A stretch of 10,103 bases of DNA from Rhodospirillaceae bacterium (GTDB lineage: Bacteria; Pseudomonadota; Alphaproteobacteria; Rhodospirillales; Magnetovibrionaceae). Positions within the stretch are counted from its first letter, which is position 1. Each line of letters begins with the position of its first letter. Below are positions 6,642 to 10,103 of the stretch, one piece after another. The position numbers and the translations under genes are program-made. The stretch is from assembly GCA_029883045.1 (NCBI GenBank), contig JAOUJU010000045.1, positions 1-10,103 on the forward strand. Reading direction: 5' to 3'. The notes under the pieces are model-generated. The model saw nothing but the letters and a program-made list of their open reading frames with translations, was not told where the DNA came from and did no database searches.

Positions 6642-7781
6642 ATGACATCCACCATAAAAAACCAAAATAATCACCCAATCAGTGCGGATGAATTTTCATC
6701 ATTGATGAGCAGCTTTGCTATTGATGCCAATGCACCATTACTAAACGTAGCGGTTGGTGTTTCCGGTGGTGCCGATAGCATGGCGTTGATGTTATTGGTT
6801 GATGCCTGGGCAAAATCTCGTGGCGGTAGCGCGCTGGGAATTACTATTGATCATTGCCTTAGGGATAATTCATCACTTGAGGCCTTACAAGTTGCTAGCT
6901 GGCTGAAACAGCGCGCCATCAATCATAAAATTGTAAAATGGGAAAATGGGTGTGCAAATTCTGGCGGGGTGCAGGCCCGTGCCCGCGAAGCGCGCTATCA
7001 ATTGATGGCGGACGTTTGTGGGCAAAATAGAATCAAACATTTGTTGGTTGCCCATAATATGGAAGATCAGGCGGAAACTTTTATCATGCGTCTGCGCCAT
7101 AAAAGCGGCCTTGATGGTTTGGGGGCAATGGCAAAAGAACGAAAGCTAGATGGCAATGGTTCCGTCACCGTTGTTCGCCCGCTTCTTGGTATTGCTAAGC
7201 ATCGCCTGAAAGACACCCTTGAATTGATGGGCCAGCCATGGGTAGAAGACCCATCAAACCGTAATCACAAATTTGAACGGGTTCGCATTCGTGAATTGCT
7301 GACACAATTGCAAATGTACGAAGGAATAACTCCCTTACATTTTGCCCGTGCCGCCGATGGGGTGCGCGCCCTTCGCAATGTATTTGATATTGCCACTGAT
7401 AAATTTATCTCCACCCACGTACGGCCCAGCGAAAGGCAAAAAGTTAGCGGGTTAAAGGTAAATCTCGGGGCTCTTTTAAGCCTTGATAGGCAAATAATGG
7501 CAAGGGTTCTATCTAGGGTTATTGGCATTGTTGGCAAGGGTGGGTACCCACCCTCTGGGGAAAAAATAACAAGAATATTAGATTGGCTGGCGGGCGAAAC
7601 CTCTGCTTCGGGGCGCACCCTTGGCGGGTGCAAGATTTCTAAAAACGGTGATTTCCTGCTGATTAAACCCGAGCTTGGCAGGCAAAAAGCACCAAAACCT
7701 ATGGTTAATAGTGTTACATACCAGCGTTTAAGCCAAAAATCGGAGGAAAAATTAAATGTCTCCCTTGTGGCAGGGCACTAA
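6642..7781 (+). CDS. tilS: tRNA(Ile)-lysidine synthase TilS
   Basis: TilS attaches lysine to C34 of the CAU-anticodon tRNA-Ile using ATP. This converts it to lysidine, so the tRNA reads AUA and is charged with isoleucine; the enzyme is cytoplasmic and generally essential. The N-type ATP pyrophosphatase loop is SGGADS at residues 41-46 within VAVGVSGGADSMALMLL. The second family motif is HNMEDQAETFIMRL from H138, followed by GLGAMA, VRPLLGI and EDPSNRN, all typical of TilS. At 379 residues it is shorter than E. coli TilS (about 430), with a reduced C-terminal part, which is within the range of the family. ATG 6642 has AAGGA at 6627-6631. cpoB ends 37 bases upstream and ftsH starts 61 bases downstream. 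A perfect 18-bp palindrome lies in its 3' half (annotated separately). Confidence 0.96.
   Translation: MTSTIKNQNNHPISADEFSSLMSSFAIDANAPLLNVAVGVSGGADSMALMLLVDAWAKSRGGSALGITIDHCLRDNSSLEALQVASWLKQRAINHKIVKWENGCANSGGVQARAREARYQLMADVCGQNRIKHLLVAHNMEDQAETFIMRLRHKSGLDGLGAMAKERKLDGNGSVTVVRPLLGIAKHRLKDTLELMGQPWVEDPSNRNHKFERVRIRELLTQLQMYEGITPLHFARAADGVRALRNVFDIATDKFISTHVRPSERQKVSGLKVNLGALLSLDRQIMARVLSRVIGIVGKGGYPPSGEKITRILDWLAGETSASGRTLGGCKISKNGDFLLIKPELGRQKAPKPMVNSVTYQRLSQKSEEKLNVSLVAGH
7537..7554. repeat. Perfect 18-bp palindrome inside tilS
   Basis: AGGGTGGGTACCCACCCT reads identically on both strands, centred between 7545 and 7546. It codes for the residues around GGYPP in TilS. There is no T-tract directly after it, so it does not look like a terminator. 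It may be coincidence of GC-rich codons or a protein-binding site. Confidence 0.6.
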
Positions 7782-7842
7782 TTGGCTTACATCTCAAGGA
7801 AAGCTAAGCAGGCTCACAGATAAGTAATTGTAAGGAAAAGCA

Positions 7843-9789
7843 GTGAATTTCAGCAGAAATATAATTTTTTGGATCGTTATTGGCTTATTGCTTATGGCGT
7901 TGTTCAACCTATTTCAGGGCAATCAGCAGCGCACCGGTCAAGCACCGCTCGCCTATTCTGAATTCATGACCGCAGTTGATAGCGGTGAAGTCCGCGATGT
8001 TACCATAAAGGGCGCTAAATCTGGCACTACCATTGGCGGCCATTTCAGTGACGGGCGTACATTTAGTACGTTTGCGCCATCTGATCCTAATTTGGTATCA
8101 AGCCTGCGGGCCAAGGGTGTGCGTATTTCTGCAATGCAATCTGATGAAGATTCGCCATCATTCCTTGGAATACTTATTTCATGGTTTCCTATGCTTCTTC
8201 TTATTGGGGTATGGATATTTTTCATGCGTCAAATGCAGGGAACTTCTGGCAAAGCTATGGGTTTCGGTAAATCCAAGGCTAAACTACTGACCGAAAAACA
8301 AGGCCGCGTAACATTTGAAGATGTCGCTGGCATTGATGAAGCAAAACAAGAACTGGAAGAAGTGGTCGAATTTTTGAAAGACCCTCATAAATTTCAGCGT
8401 CTTGGTGGAAAAATACCAAAAGGTGTTTTGCTTGTTGGCCCTCCGGGTACTGGTAAAACATTGTTGGCGCGCGCCATTGCGGGCGAAGCCAATGTTCCAT
8501 TTTTCACAATTTCTGGTTCTGACTTTGTTGAAATGTTCGTCGGTGTTGGTGCTTCGCGTGTACGCGATATGTTTGAGCAGGGCAAAAAAAATGCGCCTTG
8601 TATTATATTCATCGATGAAATTGATGCCGTTGGTCGCCATCGCGGTGCCGGACTTGGCGGTGGTAACGATGAACGCGAACAGACCTTGAACCAATTGCTG
8701 GTGGAAATGGATGGCTTTGAATCTAACGAAGGGGTTATTCTTATTGCTGCAACCAACCGCCCAGATGTTCTTGACCCGGCATTGTTGCGCCCAGGTCGTT
8801 TTGACCGTCAAGTAACGGTTCCCAACCCCGATATTTTGGGTCGGGAAAAAATCCTAAAAGTGCATATGCAAAAAGTTCCATTGGCACCCGATGTTGAGCC
8901 GCGTGTTATTGCGCGCGGTACCCCTGGTTTTTCAGGTGCTGATCTTGCTAATCTTGTTAACGAAGCAGCATTGTTGGCGGCGCGTTCAGGTAAGCGGGTT
9001 GTTACTCAGGCTGATTTTGAATACGCCAAAGACAAGGTAATGATGGGCACTGAACGCCGTTCAATGGTGATGAGTGATGATGAAAAGAAACTGACCGCAT
9101 TTCACGAAGCGGGTCACGCATTGGTTGGTATTTTTATGCCGAAATGCGATCCGTTGCACAAAGTCACAATCATTCCTCGTGGTCGGGCATTGGGCCTAAC
9201 TATGAACCTGCCGGAACGTGACCGTTACGCCTATTCATTTATTGAATTAGAATCAAGGCTAGCCATGACCTTTGGCGGCAGAATCGCCGAAGAGTTGGTT
9301 TTTGGCAAAGAAAACATAACCACTGGTGCTGGTGGTGATATCCAGCAAGCGACCGGAATGGCACGGCGCATGGTAACCGAATATGGGTTTTCAGATAAAC
9401 TGGGCCCGCTACGTTATAACGATAGCGAAGAAGAAGTATTTCTTGGCCATTCGGTGGCGCAAACCAAAACCGTATCTGATGCTACGGCTAAAATTATTGA
9501 TGAGGAAGTACGACGCCTGATTAATGAGGCCGAAGCCAGTGCCCGTAAAATCTTGACCGAGCACCGCAACCATCTAGATACCATTGCCGAAGCATTGCTT
9601 GAGTACGAAACCCTAAACGGGGAAGAAGTAAACAACCTGATAGCTGGCAAACCCATAATCCGTCCAGAAGATGACGACACCCCAGCCGAAGGCGGGCGCA
9701 AAACATCAGTTCCAAGTGCTGGCCACAAGGCAAAGGGCGCTAGTGATACTGGGCCTGGCGGTATTGGTAAGCCGCAACCAGAAGCTTGA
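7843..9789 (+). CDS. ftsH: ATP-dependent zinc metalloprotease FtsH
   Basis: FtsH is the hexameric inner-membrane AAA+ protease that extracts and degrades misfolded membrane proteins and some soluble regulators. The 648 residues show a first membrane span (about 7-24), a periplasmic domain, a second span (about 107-129), the AAA+ module and the M41 peptidase. Visible catalytic elements are Walker A GPPGTGKT (199-206), Walker B with D258 and E259 in FIDEIDAVG, and the second region of homology LDPALLRPGRFDRQ with arginine fingers R316 and R319. The zinc motif HEAGH is at 421-425, and the probable third zinc ligand is D499 in TGAGGDIQQAT. The last 40 or so residues are a Gly/Pro/Lys-rich, probably disordered tail. 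The start is GTG 7843, with AAGGA at 7832-7836 six bases away, and it gives the correct first span. A strong hairpin follows the gene. No broken motif is seen. Confidence 0.99.
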   Translation: MNFSRNIIFWIVIGLLLMALFNLFQGNQQRTGQAPLAYSEFMTAVDSGEVRDVTIKGAKSGTTIGGHFSDGRTFSTFAPSDPNLVSSLRAKGVRISAMQSDEDSPSFLGILISWFPMLLLIGVWIFFMRQMQGTSGKAMGFGKSKAKLLTEKQGRVTFEDVAGIDEAKQELEEVVEFLKDPHKFQRLGGKIPKGVLLVGPPGTGKTLLARAIAGEANVPFFTISGSDFVEMFVGVGASRVRDMFEQGKKNAPCIIFIDEIDAVGRHRGAGLGGGNDEREQTLNQLLVEMDGFESNEGVILIAATNRPDVLDPALLRPGRFDRQVTVPNPDILGREKILKVHMQKVPLAPDVEPRVIARGTPGFSGADLANLVNEAALLAARSGKRVVTQADFEYAKDKVMMGTERRSMVMSDDEKKLTAFHEAGHALVGIFMPKCDPLHKVTIIPRGRALGLTMNLPERDRYAYSFIELESRLAMTFGGRIAEELVFGKENITTGAGGDIQQATGMARRMVTEYGFSDKLGPLRYNDSEEEVFLGHSVAQTKTVSDATAKIIDEEVRRLINEAEASARKILTEHRNHLDTIAEALLEYETLNGEEVNNLIAGKPIIRPEDDDTPAEGGRKTSVPSAGHKAKGASDTGPGGIGKPQPEA

Positions 9790-9814
9790 GCATTAACATT
9801 AAAGCAGGTTAATC

Positions 9815-9856
9815 ATGCCCCGCCCTTGCTTACCCAAGCAGGCGGGGCATTGCTTT
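9815..9856 (+). terminator. Strong hairpin between ftsH and folP, probable terminator or attenuator
   Basis: ATGCCCCGCC (9815-9824) pairs perfectly with GGCGGGGCAT (9841-9850). Inside it, after a two-base bulge, TGCTT (9827-9831) pairs with AAGCA (9836-9840) around a 4-base loop. The 3' side is followed by TGCTTT, a broken T-run, so termination may be incomplete; this would let folP be transcribed by read-through. It starts 26 bases after the ftsH stop and ends at the folP ribosome site. Confidence 0.65.
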
Positions 9857-9871
9857 GGAGGTTTTTAAGCT

Positions 9872-10103
9872 GTGAACAAATCATTTGCCGGATTATCAAT
9901 CGCGCGACCTTTGGTTATGGGAATTGTAAACGTAACGCCCGACAGTTTTTCCGATGGCGGTGATGCTTTTTCATTTGATGATGCGGTTGCCCGTGGACTG
10001 GCCCTTGCTGCCCAAGGTGCTGATATAATTGATGTCGGTGGTGAATCAACCCGCCCAGGTGCTGCCCCTGTTTCGCTTGATGACGAAATTTCTAGAACCT
10101 ATC
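9872..10103 (+). CDS. folP: Dihydropteroate synthase FolP, N-terminal part (3' end outside window)
   Basis: FolP condenses p-aminobenzoate with 6-hydroxymethyl-dihydropterin pyrophosphate to dihydropteroate in folate synthesis and is the sulfonamide target. The first 77 codons are present and run off the window edge. The diagnostic motifs are MGIVNVTPDSFSDGG, whose Asn binds the metal/pyrophosphate in the family, and GADIIDVGGESTRPGA, part of the flexible loop that binds substrate. The start is GTG 9872: an in-frame TAA at 9866-9868 excludes anything further upstream, GGAGG lies at 9857-9861, and the next in-frame ATG is already within the first motif. The gene follows ftsH by 82 bases containing a strong hairpin, as is common in this gene order. 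The short N-terminal lead (NKSFAGLSIARPLV) is normal. Confidence 0.96.
   Translation, partial: MNKSFAGLSIARPLVMGIVNVTPDSFSDGGDAFSFDDAVARGLALAAQGADIIDVGGESTRPGAAPVSLDDEISRTY

Noticed and set aside
7782..7842. Promoter between tilS and ftsH
   Set aside because: TTGGCT with TAAGCA at suitable spacing is too poor a match, and no heat-shock-type element is recognisable; the gap is only 61 bases.
8284..8811. 175-codon open frame on the minus strand within ftsH
   Set aside because: It is fully antisense to the highly conserved AAA+ region of ftsH, with low-complexity, cysteine-scattered sequence matching no family. The coding constraint of ftsH explains it.

Overview
This window is a stretch of core chromosome from an alphaproteobacterium of moderate GC content. 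All genes lie on the + strand and are tightly spaced: ruvB (3' part only) - ybgC - tolQ - tolR - tolA - tolB - pal - cpoB (ybgF) - tilS - ftsH - folP (5' part only). From general knowledge, ruvB/ybgC/tolQRAB/pal/cpoB running on into tilS, ftsH and folP is the usual alphaproteobacterial arrangement. The long Pro/Lys-rich TolA and the coiled-coil-linker-TPR CpoB fit that group as well. A finer placement, for example near Rhodospirillales, would only be a guess.

Region by region: 1-529 is the C-terminal half of the RuvB Holliday-junction motor. 522-935 is the YbgC thioesterase, whose start overlaps the ruvB stop. 995-3106 holds the inner-membrane TolQ-TolR-TolA energiser. 3103-4461 is periplasmic TolB, overlapping tolA by 4 bases. 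A 292-base leader (4462-4753) with a good sigma70-type promoter candidate precedes the lipoprotein gene pal (4754-5209). Two consecutive Rho-independent terminator candidates (5224-5319) separate pal from cpoB (5432-6604). Then come tilS (6642-7781) and ftsH (7843-9789), a strong GC-rich hairpin (9815-9856), and the first 77 codons of folP from 9872 to the window end.

The Tol-Pal genes form one machine. TolQ and TolR use the proton gradient to drive TolA, which reaches through the periplasm to TolB and Pal and keeps the outer membrane attached during constriction. CpoB ties this to peptidoglycan synthesis in E. coli. RuvB (recombination), TilS (tRNA-Ile lysidine), FtsH (membrane protease) and FolP (folate) are housekeeping neighbours with no direct role in it.

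I found no mobile element, CRISPR array, tRNA, phage gene or unknown gene cassette, and no sign of an undescribed system. The points worth a second look are small: how pal is transcribed and led, the tandem terminators, a perfect 18-bp palindrome inside tilS, a short tandem repeat forming the TolR tail, the unusual cpoB start and linker, and the hairpin in front of folP.
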